NCBI GenBank assembly: GCA_029555025.1
Contig: JAKPTZ010000102.1
Coordinates: forward strand, 1-64,000
DNA length: 64,000 nt
From: Deltaproteobacteria bacterium
GTDB taxonomy: Bacteria; Myxococcota_A; UBA9042; DTJE01
Direction: 5' to 3'
Both the position numbers and the translations under genes were made by a program. How positions within the stretch are numbered: the first letter of the stretch is position 1; each line of letters begins with the position of its first letter. Shown here one piece after another: positions 39,037-49,440 of the stretch. The notes beneath the pieces are model-generated. The model made no database searches. It was given only the letters and a program-made list of their open reading frames with translations, and was not told the DNA's origin.

Positions 39037-41541
39037 TCAGGCAGTCCTTGCGAAATCGTTGCGCAGCCTGGCCTGCATCACCACGATATCGGCAAAAATC
39101 TTCTTGATCGTTGAAAGTTCAAGCTGGGTCAGGCTTTCAAGATCAATGAGATTGTCCGGTTCCTTTCCGCCCAGAAGCAGTCTGGCCTGGTGCACAAGGC
39201 GCAGGCGCATCAGGAAGGAATATCCCTGGACGTATTCCTCGCAACTGCTCTTGTGAAGAATTCCCGCCTCCCGCAGGCGTGTAAGGCGCGCCAGCGTGTT
39301 GCACTCGTCGATCCCGTTTTTCAGCGCGTAAATCCGCGCGAAGTTCACCATCGGGGTCAAAGCGTTCTTTATGTTGAAGGCGGCCGGGCTTTCCGGGGAC
39401 GATTCAAGCTGCAGGTTGCCGAAGAATCCGATGGGCGGCTTGAACTGCAGAGTGGATTCGGCAAGGTTGAAGAAGAAGGCGTGACGGTCGGCGACAATCC
39501 GGTGGATGTGGTCGCGAAGCAGAAAGACCAGCATCTCATCGCCGAAGACGTGCCTGAAGTCGAAGAACACGTTGAAGTCCAGAAGAGCCTGCGGCGTCTG
39601 GGACGATACGCATTCGAGAAAGTACCGCTGCCAGTCGTGAAGGGGCCTGCACCATTTGGGATTGCCGGCCATCACGTTCCCGCGGCACTTCAGGTAGCCG
39701 ATCTGATCCAGGTCTTCGTTGACGGCCGCGCCAAGTTTCAGGAAGTATGCCGAAACCTCTTCTTCGCGATCGTGAACCGGCGAATAGATTATTCCGTTGT
39801 CCTGATCGGTTCTGAAGGTCTGTTCGCGCCTTGCCTCGCTGCCAAGGACGATGAATGCGAACGGTGCCGGTGGCGGCCCCAGCCTTTCAAGCGCCAGCTC
39901 GATAATCCTGCGGATAGAGGCATCGGCGATTCCGGACATCATCCTTGTCGCCGCGTCAGGCGCCGTCCCGTTTTCAAGCATTGCCGAAACCAGGGCATTG
40001 ACCTTGCCGCGCACGCCGGTCAGTTCCCCGGCGGAAGAGGCGTTCTGGATGTTTTTTAAGATGATCGCCGCCGGGTGGCGCTGGGCCAGAACCACGTCGC
40101 CAAGCGAGAGTATTCCCGAAATCCTTCCGCGATCACCGCTTATGGCCAGGTGTCGTATGCCCTTTTCCTTCATCAGCAGGGCGGCCTCGAACATAAGGCT
40201 GCCTTCATTGATGACCGCGAGCGGTGCCGTCATCACCGAAGCGACGCTGTCGGCCGGCGAGCGATGTTGCACCAGGACGCGCTGGCGCAAGTCCGTGTCC
40301 GTCACGATTCCAACCGGCTCGTCCGCGTTCGTCCGCACCATGATGGCATCCACGCCGCGCGCCGTCATCATGGCGGCCGCCTGCTGAATCGACGTGTCGA
40401 GCGTGCATTCGAGCGTGTTGAGGCCGGTCGCGCCGATCGAGGAATTCGAAAGGAGCAGCGACGTCTGGAGATCGGACAGAAGTTTCGTGACGGCCGGCTG
40501 ATTCGCGCGGCCGCGGCCGATATCCTTGAAAGATATCAGGCTTCCGGCGCGTCCGCCCATGGTTACGGGAGTATTGGAGATGATTACGTCGATTGTTTTT
40601 CCATCCCTGGCAATCAGTTTCGAGTCTTTACCGATGATCTCGTCCATGGTCAGCGAGGTGAAGGCCGCCGCGGAGTGTCCGGTCATGTCCAGCAACGCCC
40701 TGTTGCAGAACACAGGCTTGCCGTCGATGGCAAGCATGATCCCTTCGGTATTCGATTCGACAAGCGTTCGATACTTTTCCTCGGAGTCACGCAGGGCCGC
40801 CTGGGTCAGCGACCTCTGGCGCTCGATGGCCAGAGAACCCCGGATCATGTAAAGAAGGAGAAGCGCGACAAGCAGCGATATGCCGAGCGAGATGTTGATT
40901 ACCTTGCGGGTGACCTTGTCGACTTCGGCCCTTACGTCCTCGATGTATATGCCGGTTCCGATGACCCAGTCCCAAGGCTCGAAACGTTTGACGAAGGAAA
41001 CCTTGGGAACGATCTTTTTCGAGTCGTCCTTCCACTGCCACAGGTAGTCGACGCGACCTTCCCCGGCATCAAGAACCACGCGGGCCATCTCGACGAAAAG
41101 CCGCTTGCCCCTGGGATCGGAGTAATCCGAGAGATCCTGGCCTTCCAGATCCGGACGGTATGGGTGAAGAATCATTCTGGGATGGCTGTCGGTGACCCAG
41201 AAATAGTCCTTGCCCTCGTCGCCGTACCTGACGGAGCGAAGGCGTGAGAGCGCCGTCTTCTGGGCCGTTTCCCTGTCGATTATCCCATCGGCCTGCTGTT
41301 GGTAAAGCGCCTCGATTTCGCTCAGCTCGGCCCTTGTAAGTTCCCGGATAAGCTCGTGTTTCCTTTCGATCAGGTTGTCTTTCATCTCGGGGATCACGAT
41401 GGCAAATATCAGCACGTTGAACAGGATGACGGCCAGGATGACCGGGGACAGTATGTTGATAAGGAAGCTCTTCCAGTGATAACGGACGTGGCCTGGCTTC
41501 CGTTTCAATTGGCGTCCCCCGGGGATGCGTTTGTCGCGCAC
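39037..41541 (-). CDS. Cache-PAS-CBS-DUF294 nucleotidyltransferase-like regulator
   Basis: The 834-residue protein has an N-terminal membrane helix, an extracellular single Cache domain (KDYFWVTDSHPRMILHPY; WDWVIGTGIYIEDV), a second helix near 225, a PAS domain and two CBS motifs. A GlnD-like DUF294 nucleotidyltransferase domain (FIVLGSEARREQTFRTDQDNG) and its helical partner follow. DUF294-CBS proteins are often encoded next to acetate permeases, as here. It probably senses an organic acid and controls uptake; that is inference. The start is GTG at 41541; a TTG at 41508 with a better-spaced GGGGGA site is an alternative. Confidence 0.85.
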   Translation of the reverse strand: MRDKRIPGGRQLKRKPGHVRYHWKSFLINILSPVILAVILFNVLIFAIVIPEMKDNLIERKHELIRELTRAELSEIEALYQQQADGIIDRETAQKTALSRLRSVRYGDEGKDYFWVTDSHPRMILHPYRPDLEGQDLSDYSDPRGKRLFVEMARVVLDAGEGRVDYLWQWKDDSKKIVPKVSFVKRFEPWDWVIGTGIYIEDVRAEVDKVTRKVINISLGISLLVALLLLYMIRGSLAIERQRSLTQAALRDSEEKYRTLVESNTEGIMLAIDGKPVFCNRALLDMTGHSAAAFTSLTMDEIIGKDSKLIARDGKTIDVIISNTPVTMGGRAGSLISFKDIGRGRANQPAVTKLLSDLQTSLLLSNSSIGATGLNTLECTLDTSIQQAAAMMTARGVDAIMVRTNADEPVGIVTDTDLRQRVLVQHRSPADSVASVMTAPLAVINEGSLMFEAALLMKEKGIRHLAISGDRGRISGILSLGDVVLAQRHPAAIILKNIQNASSAGELTGVRGKVNALVSAMLENGTAPDAATRMMSGIADASIRRIIELALERLGPPPAPFAFIVLGSEARREQTFRTDQDNGIIYSPVHDREEEVSAYFLKLGAAVNEDLDQIGYLKCRGNVMAGNPKWCRPLHDWQRYFLECVSSQTPQALLDFNVFFDFRHVFGDEMLVFLLRDHIHRIVADRHAFFFNLAESTLQFKPPIGFFGNLQLESSPESPAAFNIKNALTPMVNFARIYALKNGIDECNTLARLTRLREAGILHKSSCEEYVQGYSFLMRLRLVHQARLLLGGKEPDNLIDLESLTQLELSTIKKIFADIVVMQARLRNDFARTA

Positions 41542-41588
41542 TCCCCTTTCAAATAGTTGGAATGTCCTTGAAAGTCAAGCGGTTGTCC

Positions 41589-42770
41589 CTAGAAATAGAT
41601 TTGGCCCTGCAGGGTGATCATCGTCATGAACGGCGAGTCCAGGACATCCCCCTGTCGCTTGACGGCCGCGTCCAGCTTGATGTTTGCGTTGTGCTTGACG
41701 GCCCACCACACCAGTCCGCCATGGATAACCAGCAGATCCTTGTCCGGCAGGTCGCTCTTGAACCAGTCGATTCCGAATATCGGCGAGAACGTCTTGTACC
41801 GATAACCGAATTCGCCGAACAGCCCGATGCCGGAGGCTGCGGATGCCTTGCCCTGCCAGTACCTGTAGAAGTCGGCCATCAGGATGAATTCGTGATCCTT
41901 TCCCGCAAACGGGACCTCCGCGTACAGGTCGGCCGATACGCCCATGTAGTCGCCAAGTTTTCCATCCTTCGCGATGATGGCTGTGTCCTTTCCGGCGGCA
42001 GTCTTTTCAAATTCGGCAAGCCTGTCGATGCCGGCATCCTGCTGATAGTCGAAGCTGACGCCCAGCGAAACGATCGGCTTGTCCGCGAAATGGATTCCTT
42101 TCGCGAACATGTCTGTTTCGGTTCCCAGGAAGTTGTAACGCAAGTGGGCGGTCACCCTTGGATAGTCCTTCGGGTTGGTAAGAACCACGGCCTTGTCGTT
42201 GATGTCCTTCTGAAGAACGTCATTTTTCGACCCGTTCATGACGCTGAAGCGGTACTGCAATTGTTCCTTGAAGATATACCCGCGTATCTGCGCGCCCGCG
42301 TCCCGCCAAACCTTGGTCGCTTCGGTCGGGTACTTGATCAGGTCCGAGTGGTATTCCAGGCCGAACAGGCTCACGGCGCTCTGGTATCCGTGCCGGCTGA
42401 AGGGGGCGATGATCAGGCCGGCATCCACCATGAACTGGTCAACCACCTTGAATGTCAGGAAGGCGTCCTGGATGAAGAAGGTCGGCTTGTTCCAGTCGTT
42501 TCCCTTTCCCCAGTTGGGCATGTCGGTATCGATGAAGAAGCTGATGTACTTGTTGACCTGGCCGCCAAGAAGCAGTCGAACCCGGCGAAGGAAGAATTCC
42601 TTGCCCCACGACTTCTGATCCGGGGCCCCTTCCTGGATGAGCTGGGCCTGGAACTGAAGAAGCAGGTTGATGTTGAGGAACATGTCCTTGGACTGTTCCA
42701 GCTTGATTGCCCTTGCCGGCATCGAAATGCATGCCAGCGCAAGGAAGATGACGAGGGATGCCTTTCTCAT
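41589..42770 (-). CDS. OprP/OprO-like outer-membrane porin
   Basis: MRKASLVIFLALACISMPARA is a cleavable signal peptide. The 393-residue protein has alternating beta-strand patterns and ends in a Phe (GQIYF), as expected for an outer-membrane barrel. FFLRRVRLLLGGQVNKYISFFIDTD matches the phosphate-selective porin family start. It lies between the symporter and the regulator genes on the same strand, so it may let the same solute through the outer membrane. Confidence 0.82.
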   Translation of the reverse strand: MRKASLVIFLALACISMPARAIKLEQSKDMFLNINLLLQFQAQLIQEGAPDQKSWGKEFFLRRVRLLLGGQVNKYISFFIDTDMPNWGKGNDWNKPTFFIQDAFLTFKVVDQFMVDAGLIIAPFSRHGYQSAVSLFGLEYHSDLIKYPTEATKVWRDAGAQIRGYIFKEQLQYRFSVMNGSKNDVLQKDINDKAVVLTNPKDYPRVTAHLRYNFLGTETDMFAKGIHFADKPIVSLGVSFDYQQDAGIDRLAEFEKTAAGKDTAIIAKDGKLGDYMGVSADLYAEVPFAGKDHEFILMADFYRYWQGKASAASGIGLFGEFGYRYKTFSPIFGIDWFKSDLPDKDLLVIHGGLVWWAVKHNANIKLDAAVKRQGDVLDSPFMTMITLQGQIYF

Positions 42771-42787
42771 GTCGTTCCTCTCCTTAT

Positions 42788-44689
42788 TCAGGCCAAGTTC
42801 GTGGCTGGCTTCTTCTGCGTCAACAGAGATACCACGACAAGCGTCAGGAAACTTGCAGGAATCGATATAAGGCCCGGATTTGTAAACGGTATCGGCGCGG
42901 CGGATGCCTGAAGCCCGTACAAGGGATAGATTTCCGGGGAAAGCAGGATCAGGCCGACCGCTGTCGTGATGCCGACGATAATAGATGCCACGATTCCCTT
43001 CGCGGTAGTCTTCTTCCAGAACAGGAGCATGATGATTGCCGGAAGGTTTGCCGAGGCCGCGACCGCGAAAGCCAGGCCGACCAGGAACGAAACGTTGATG
43101 CCCTGGAAGATGATGCCCAGCACGATCGCGATTATCCCGACCACAACCGCCGCGATCTTTCCGGCGCGAACCTTGGACCTGTCGTCAAGCTTCATGCCCA
43201 GGAAGCGATCCATCAAGTCATGCGCGACCGCCCCCGAGGCCGCGACAATCAATCCCGAGACGGTTCCCAGGACGGTCGCGAAGGCGATTGCGGAAATTAT
43301 CGCGAAAAGGGCCGTGCCGAAGGATCTGGCAAGCAGCGGGCCAGACATGTTGTTGTCCGCCGGGTTGACCACGCTGTTGACCATGGCGCCAAGACCCATG
43401 TACATCGTCAGCACCTAGAACAGGCCGATGACCGCGATCGCGACGATGGTGCTTTTCCTGGCCGCCGCCGGTGTCCTGACCGTGTAGTACCTGATGAGGA
43501 TGTGCGGAAGAGACGCGGTGCCAAGGAAAAGGGCAAGCATCAGTGAAATGAAGTCGAATTTTTCCAGCGGAGAGCCTTCAATCTTGAATTTCTGGCCGGG
43601 CCGCATCACCTTGTTGCCCGAAGAGAGGGTCGGGTAATAGGCGGTGATTTTTTCGCCACCGTCTTCAAATTTCGTCGATTTCCAGGTTTTGACCACCGTT
43701 TTATCCGAACCGATCTTCGAAAGGAATTCGAACGGACCGACAGGGCCAGTCCGGGCTTCATCGCCCGTCTTTCCGTCGATTGCTTCCAGGTTTCCGACAA
43801 GTCGAAGCTGGTTCTGGCCCACGGCCGGCTCGCCGTTCACCGTCTTCGAGCCGTCGGGAAGAATCGACGTCCACTGGGTCTCGTGAAGCCTTATCCTGTC
43901 TTCGGCCTGTTCCTTCCTGAACCATCCGACTTTCTTTTGATGCGCCATCCTGACGAACGTGCCGGCGGGTGTTGTCGCGACCGAAACAATCCTGCTTTCG
44001 GCATCCGGCGGCTGAAGCACGCCGTCGATTTCGGTGGTTTCAACGGTGAGGTACTTGTGGAATGGAACCGATCCGCCCTGATCCGGTTCGGTGGAAAGGC
44101 CGCGGACAAGAAGCGCCACCGTGATCACCAGCGCGAAGATGACAAGAAGACCGCCCTTGAGGAACTGGACGTAAGTGGTCGAGGTCATCCCGGCGGTTGC
44201 GACGATGCCGATGACGATTGCCCCGACCATTATGACGCCGGCCGCGTGGGGCAGGCCCAGAAGCGGCGTGACCAGGACGCCGGCCCCGACCATCTGCGGG
44301 ATCAGATAGAACACCGAAACGATCAGCGTGCTGATGGCCGCGGCAAGCTGGATTCCCTTTGAGTTGAACTTCGAGTCCAGGGCATCGGTGAAGGTGTATT
44401 TTCCAAGTCGCTTCATCGGTTCGGCGACGACGAACAAGGCGACAATCCAGCCGGCCAGGTACCCGATCGAGTACAGGAATCCATCATAGCCGACGGTCGC
44501 AATCATGCCGCAGATGCCAAGGAAGGATGCCGCGGAAAGATAGTCCCCGGCAAACGCGACCCCGTTGACCCCCCAGTGGATGTTTCCACCGGCAGCGTAG
44601 TATCCGGAGGCGGATTTTGCCCTGCGCGCGAAGTAAAAGGACATCGAAAGCACAACGGCGACGAAGGCAACGAAAATCATTACTGCCAT
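42788..44689 (-). pseudogene. Acetate-type Na+/solute symporter interrupted by an amber codon
   Basis: Two adjacent, same-frame ORFs make one SSS-family symporter of the ActP group. The first 424 residues (SGYYAAGGNIHWGVNGVAFAGDYLSAASFLG and eight or so helices) end IAVIGLF at a TAG (43415-43417). Translation resumes VLTMYMGLGAMVNSV through the remaining helices. A single-base change, for example from TAC or TGG, would explain it. It follows the DUF485 gene by two bases. An extra segment of about 90 residues lies before the amber site relative to ActP of about 550. It is either a recent null allele, a sequencing error or a readthrough site. Confidence 0.85.
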
Positions 44690-44691
44690 GG

Positions 44692-44979
44692 TCAGTTACC
44701 TCCCTCGTTTGATTCCGCGGCCAGGCGCTCGCGTCGAAGGCACATCAGGTTGTAGATGACCGCGAGGATCAGCGCGAAGAGGATCAGCGCGACCCCATAG
44801 ACGACGGCCAGGTTCAATCCGAAAAAGATCCTGGATTCCATCATCGCGGGGTCAATCAGGTTGATCGCGACGAAGCCGGCATAGACCAGCGCGTACAAGA
44901 GAAACATCCAGACCCCCAGGCGTTGCTTGTAACTGGCCGCGAAATCCTTTTCGCATTGGACGGCAGGTTCGTGCAGCAT
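44692..44979 (-). CDS. DUF485 membrane protein paired with the symporter
   Basis: This 95-residue protein has two hydrophobic helices (GVWMFLLYALVYAGFVAIN and VYGVALILFALILAVIYNLMC), as in DUF485/YjcH, which is regularly encoded just before ActP-type acetate symporters. It ends two bases before the symporter start. The ATG at 44979 is chosen over the upstream ORF start because it has a GGGGGAAAC site and gives family length. It is the first gene of the acetate-like unit. The spacer 44980-45240 holds no recognisable gene. Confidence 0.88.
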   Translation of the reverse strand: MLHEPAVQCEKDFAASYKQRLGVWMFLLYALVYAGFVAINLIDPAMMESRIFFGLNLAVVYGVALILFALILAVIYNLMCLRRERLAAESNEGGN

Positions 44980-45240
44980 GGTTTCCCCCGGAATAAGAGT
45001 AAAGGTACATGACAACAAACAGCCATCCCCCGGGGACGGCCTGAAATAATGCGGCCGTTCCGTCCGCTTCGGACTGGATATACGGGGAATGAACGTGAAC
45101 TTTCGATTCTATCCACGGAAGAAAAGCGGAGTCAATGGAAAGTTGTTACAACTGTTACAGCTTGCTTGTCGGCGATAATTGTTGCTGTGTCAGCTGTGAA
45201 ATTTTGTGTTGCGCGGACTGTCACAAGGCATGCCCCGACA

Positions 45241-47280
45241 TCAGAACATGGAGTAGTCGTCGTCCTTGATGCGGCGGGACATGGTCGAGCGCAGGGTGGT
45301 CACTTCGCGGCGGAAATTGCCTTTCATGCCGGCGACGAGCGGCACCACCTCGCGATCGACAAAATCAAGCAGTTCCTGAAGATCCTGCCTGCACATGAAC
45401 ATGCTCTCCCCCCCGAGCTTTCCAACCATGGGCAGAAGCTGGATGTCGGTTCCAAGACGCGCGGCCGTCCTGATATGGTCCGGAATTTCGCGGAAGTTGC
45501 ACTTCATGATCACGAAAGAAAGGACGACCCTTGGAAGGGGATTGAATTCGCGTCGCGCCCGCATCAGTTCGGTCACGTTGTTGATGACCCTGTCGTAGGC
45601 GTCAACAAGGGTCACGTGGCGGTAAGTCTCGCGGCTGGCCGCGTTGACCGAGATGATGATGGAAAGAAGACGGGACTTCTTCATGTCGGATATCAGGGAT
45701 TTGTCCAGCAGGATCCCGTTGGTCGTCAGCGCAATTCCCCCGTCCCTGAATCTGTCGGTCTTGAACGCCTTCAACAGGCGCCTTGTTCCGTCGGCAATCA
45801 GGGGCTCCCCGCCGGTGATGTTAAGCACCCGAAGGTACGGCATCATCTCGATGACCTCGTCGAACTGGCGTTCGGACATCATCGTCTTTGACGGATCAGG
45901 GGCGTCCCTTACTTCCCCGGGGAAGCGGCACATGATGCACGCGATGTTGCAGTGAAGCGACGGGGCGATTACCAGGTTCTGCGGCATGGACTCAAGGATC
46001 TCGGCGCCGTCGATGATTTCCTTCAGGTTGGTGACCAGGTTCCTGTGGAACACGTCCGTCAGCGGATCGGCGGTAAGCCACGAATCGCCCGGGCCGCCAC
46101 CGTGGAAGACGACGCAGTCGGGCCGGCAGTGCAGGTGCGGCTGGCCGATCTTCATCTGGTGCCGCAGCGACTGCATCACATCGCTGTTCCAGGCCTGGGC
46201 AAGGCTGACGTCGTGCCACGAGACGCACTGATCGACGGTGCCGTACTGGAAGCGGTGAGTGGCGCAGCTTATTGCGACCCCGCGGACGCTGTGCGTTTCA
46301 AGGTTGGTCCACGGATTCATGCAGATGGGGTGACGACGGGCAAGCTCCTGTCGCAAGGTGCGCAGTTCGTTGCGCCTGACCCAGATCGCCGCGGCGTCCA
46401 GCCACACCTGATCCTGGTCGCCGCCCTGTCCGCCCCGCAGCGGCCGCGGCGGTGTCGAAGGTTCAAGGTGACGTCCGGAAAAGGTGCAGATTTCCCGGGC
46501 GTCGCATGCGGCGCACGCTTCAAATGGAGCCTTTGACCTGGCGATATTGCCGTCCGACGGAATTCCGGCCAGATCCCCCCATGCGAGTGCCGGGACGTTT
46601 TTCAGCGGAAAGATGCACGGTGGCGGCGCCTCGTTGCGACCGATCTGGAAGATGACGCCGTTATCCTGGCAGAACTTGATTGTGCGGGTTGCCGATTCGA
46701 TGGCGATTGCCGGATCCCACTTATTCTGCGTGCCGTCCCGCCTGGATTCGGACACGAAGTCGAGCGTGACGCGGGCCGGCATGCAGAGCCTGGACGCCCT
46801 CGCGACCGTGTCGTCGATTGATTCCGCGTTGGCCTTCATGACGGGAATCTGAAGCGTCACTTCCAGGCCGAGTTCCCTTGCGCCCGAAAGTATCATCGCG
46901 GCCATCTTCAGGCTGCCGCGGCCTCCGGTCAGGCCTGCCAGCATTTCACGTTCGGCCGACGGAAGTACAAGCTGGATTCCGGTCAGTCCGGCCGCCGCAA
47001 GATCCTTCAGCGCCGCCGGATCGGCCGGCCCGCAGTGGACATAGGCCTCAATTTCGTCGGCGCCCGAGTCGGCAAGGCGCGAAACGGTCGGGGCGAACCT
47101 GCGGTCAAGAAGGTTGCCGGCAAGCAGGAGATATCGTGACGCCTCGGGGATTTCGAAGCGGCCGGCCACGGCGTCATCGGGGCAGACCCCTTCCCGTCCC
47201 TGACCGACGGTGCAGAAACTGCAACCCAGGCTGCATCCCGCGGCGATTCGTATCAGGCGGCTTTCCCCGGAAAGGTCCAT
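45241..47280 (-). CDS. Double-core radical SAM/SPASM protein, paralogue 1
   Basis: The 679-residue protein has two radical SAM cluster motifs. The N-terminal one is GCSLGCSFCTVG (Cys 16, 20, 23). The second is SLHCNIACIMCRFPG near residue 450, with ITGGEPL after it. Between them lie CAACDAREIC and a SPASM-like stretch (CMNPWTNL, then WNSDVMQSLRHQM and CRPDC) for auxiliary clusters. It follows its paralogue by 13 bases. SPASM-type enzymes often modify peptides, but no substrate is proven here. Confidence 0.85.
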   Translation of the reverse strand: MDLSGESRLIRIAAGCSLGCSFCTVGQGREGVCPDDAVAGRFEIPEASRYLLLAGNLLDRRFAPTVSRLADSGADEIEAYVHCGPADPAALKDLAAAGLTGIQLVLPSAEREMLAGLTGGRGSLKMAAMILSGARELGLEVTLQIPVMKANAESIDDTVARASRLCMPARVTLDFVSESRRDGTQNKWDPAIAIESATRTIKFCQDNGVIFQIGRNEAPPPCIFPLKNVPALAWGDLAGIPSDGNIARSKAPFEACAACDAREICTFSGRHLEPSTPPRPLRGGQGGDQDQVWLDAAAIWVRRNELRTLRQELARRHPICMNPWTNLETHSVRGVAISCATHRFQYGTVDQCVSWHDVSLAQAWNSDVMQSLRHQMKIGQPHLHCRPDCVVFHGGGPGDSWLTADPLTDVFHRNLVTNLKEIIDGAEILESMPQNLVIAPSLHCNIACIMCRFPGEVRDAPDPSKTMMSERQFDEVIEMMPYLRVLNITGGEPLIADGTRRLLKAFKTDRFRDGGIALTTNGILLDKSLISDMKKSRLLSIIISVNAASRETYRHVTLVDAYDRVINNVTELMRARREFNPLPRVVLSFVIMKCNFREIPDHIRTAARLGTDIQLLPMVGKLGGESMFMCRQDLQELLDFVDREVVPLVAGMKGNFRREVTTLRSTMSRRIKDDDYSMF

Positions 47281-47293
47281 ATCAATCCGATGT

Positions 47294-49336
47294 TCAAAGG
47301 GGATCCGTCATCCCCGACCGCATCCGCAGCACCGACAGCAGGCCCTTCAGTTGTCGCGCCGCATGCGGCCAGACAAGCATATACCTGTCAAGCAGGCTTC
47401 TGACAACGCATTCCGCGTGTTTCTTCGACGCTTCGTCCGTGAAGAAGCTTTCGCCCATCCGATCCCTTTCGATGGGCAGCAGTCGTACTTCGGTCTTCAG
47501 GCGGGCGGCAAGCTCGATGAAGGCGCCAAGCTCGCCCAGGTTGCTTTTCATGACCACGAAACTGGCCGTAACGGTCGGCTTGCGCGGCATCCCGCCGGCG
47601 GCCGCGACCATCGCCGCGACGTTGCCGATCACCTTGTCGAACGTGCCTTTAGTCCCGGTTACAAGTTCATGGGTCGCCGCGGTCGCGGCGTTGATCGAAA
47701 CGATGATTCGGGCCATCGATGTCGGCCGCAGCCTTTCAATCAGCGCCGGGGCAAGGAGGGTTCCGTTGGTCGTAAGCGTGTAACTGGTATCCGGAAGCCG
47801 ATCCGGGGTGATCGATTGCAGGATTTCGACCATTCGCCTTGATGTAAGCGGTTCCCCGCCCGTCAACGCCACCGTCGCGGTGGTCGGCAGCAGTTCGACA
47901 AGCTCGTCAAGCAGCGCCGGCGGGGTGTCGATGCCGGTCGCGCCGGCGTCTTCGTCGGTCAGGTCGCACATCCTGCAGCGCTGGTTGCACTTCAGGCTGG
48001 GCGATATCGTGATGTTGCGTGGCCGCGACTTGACCCTGGCCGAACCCTCGATGAATTCCGAAAGCCCCAGGGCAAGGTTGGAATCAAACACCTCGGTCCG
48101 GGGCAGCCTGACCGGAGGCAGATCCGACCAGCTTTCGGCAAACCTGGGGCAGTGCCGGTTGCACGTTGCCTGGCGTCCGCCGTCAACCATCAGTCGACGC
48201 ATCGAGGTCATCCTGTCGCCCTGAAACGATTTCAGGATTCCGTCGGTCAGCCAGCCGTCGCAGGTGCCGTCCGGCGTGCCCAGGATTTCGCGTCTTGGCC
48301 AGGAACCTTCGCACGGGGCAACCCGTCCGGTTCTGTCATGAACCTCGATCGAATCCCACGGCGCCATGCACCGGTCAATCGTGGCCGCCCGCGCAAGAAG
48401 TGAATCGAGCCTTTCCCTGCGGGAGAAAAGCGTCGTCGTCCTGCATCGGGACAAGCCGGAAGCGACGGGCACGCCTGGTTCGGGGGAGCGGTCGGGATCG
48501 ACCCACGCGATCGGATCCGGCGCCTTGCCCGCGAACGCGTGCATTCCCATGTTGCACGACTTCCGGATGCCGCACGAAGCGCATGAGGCGGCGACGGCAG
48601 CCCCGCGTTCACGCAGAAGGCCGGGAGATCCGTCAAGACCCGGGTAATGTTCGACTTTTGCGTCCTCGATATCGATGACGCACGGGGCCGGTCCCTCGAA
48701 GCCACCGATCGTCAGGGAAATCCCGGCGGCATGGGCCATGGCCGCGATTTCCCGTATCGGTTCGGACGCCAGCCTGAAGTCCCAGGCGCCAGCCGAAGCT
48801 GGTCCGTGAGTCGCCCTGAAGGGCAGGGCCACCTTTCGGATGGTCGGGCAAAGGCCCTTGACCCGCCTGAAGGTATCGGTGATTCCAGGCAGGCTTTCCT
48901 GCGTCACCGGCAGTTCCGCCGTGACGTCGAGGTGAAGCGATGCGGCCGCCTTCAGCAGCAGCGCGATTGATTCCAGCCTGGCGCGGGCGCCGCAGAGTTT
49001 TGCAAGCGTGGCCCTGTCGGATGCGGGAATCACGACGTGAAGGCCCGTCAGCCCGCTTTCGGCCATCGTCTTAAGCAGTGTCACATCGTTGCAGGCCGGG
49101 TGGACGTAAAGAAAAACCTCTTCGGATCCGAGTTCGCGCAGTGACTTGATTATCGGGACAACGTCTTCGTGAATCAGGTCGCCGGCCATGATCGTCGCGC
49201 GGTGGCAAACAGGCAGATCCCTGATTTCGAGCGACGCCGGCGCCGGGCCGATGCGTCCTTCCGACATGGTACACGACAGGCAGCCGCAACCGCATCCACG
49301 GCCGATAAAGACAATCCCGCTTTCTTCCCGGTTCAT
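47294..49336 (-). CDS. Double-core radical SAM/SPASM protein, paralogue 2
   Basis: It has the same layout as the downstream gene: an N-terminal core GRGCGCGCLSCTMS, auxiliary CASCGIRKSC, SPASM-like CMAPWDSIEVHD with CNRHC, and a second core SLKCNQRCRMCDLTDED with LTGGEPL. I chose the ATG at 49336 because it leaves 14 residues before the first cluster Cys, as in the paralogue. The ORF can start at 49420, adding 28 residues that look like noise. The Cys-rich lipoprotein gene lies about 100 bases upstream on the same strand. Confidence 0.82.
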   Translation of the reverse strand: MNREESGIVFIGRGCGCGCLSCTMSEGRIGPAPASLEIRDLPVCHRATIMAGDLIHEDVVPIIKSLRELGSEEVFLYVHPACNDVTLLKTMAESGLTGLHVVIPASDRATLAKLCGARARLESIALLLKAAASLHLDVTAELPVTQESLPGITDTFRRVKGLCPTIRKVALPFRATHGPASAGAWDFRLASEPIREIAAMAHAAGISLTIGGFEGPAPCVIDIEDAKVEHYPGLDGSPGLLRERGAAVAASCASCGIRKSCNMGMHAFAGKAPDPIAWVDPDRSPEPGVPVASGLSRCRTTTLFSRRERLDSLLARAATIDRCMAPWDSIEVHDRTGRVAPCEGSWPRREILGTPDGTCDGWLTDGILKSFQGDRMTSMRRLMVDGGRQATCNRHCPRFAESWSDLPPVRLPRTEVFDSNLALGLSEFIEGSARVKSRPRNITISPSLKCNQRCRMCDLTDEDAGATGIDTPPALLDELVELLPTTATVALTGGEPLTSRRMVEILQSITPDRLPDTSYTLTTNGTLLAPALIERLRPTSMARIIVSINAATAATHELVTGTKGTFDKVIGNVAAMVAAAGGMPRKPTVTASFVVMKSNLGELGAFIELAARLKTEVRLLPIERDRMGESFFTDEASKKHAECVVRSLLDRYMLVWPHAARQLKGLLSVLRMRSGMTDPL

Positions 49337-49440
49337 CGGAAAACGGCCCCGGCAGGTTCCAGCCAGCCGGAATTTTACCAGATAGCCGGTTCGTTGTTTG
49401 AAGGTATGTTTGCGAGCCATGGTTCCCGGGCGGCGCCGGC

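Noticed and set aside
43415-43417. Amber codon as pyrrolysine
   Set aside because: No pyl genes or supporting context in the window; a point mutation or sequencing error is simpler.
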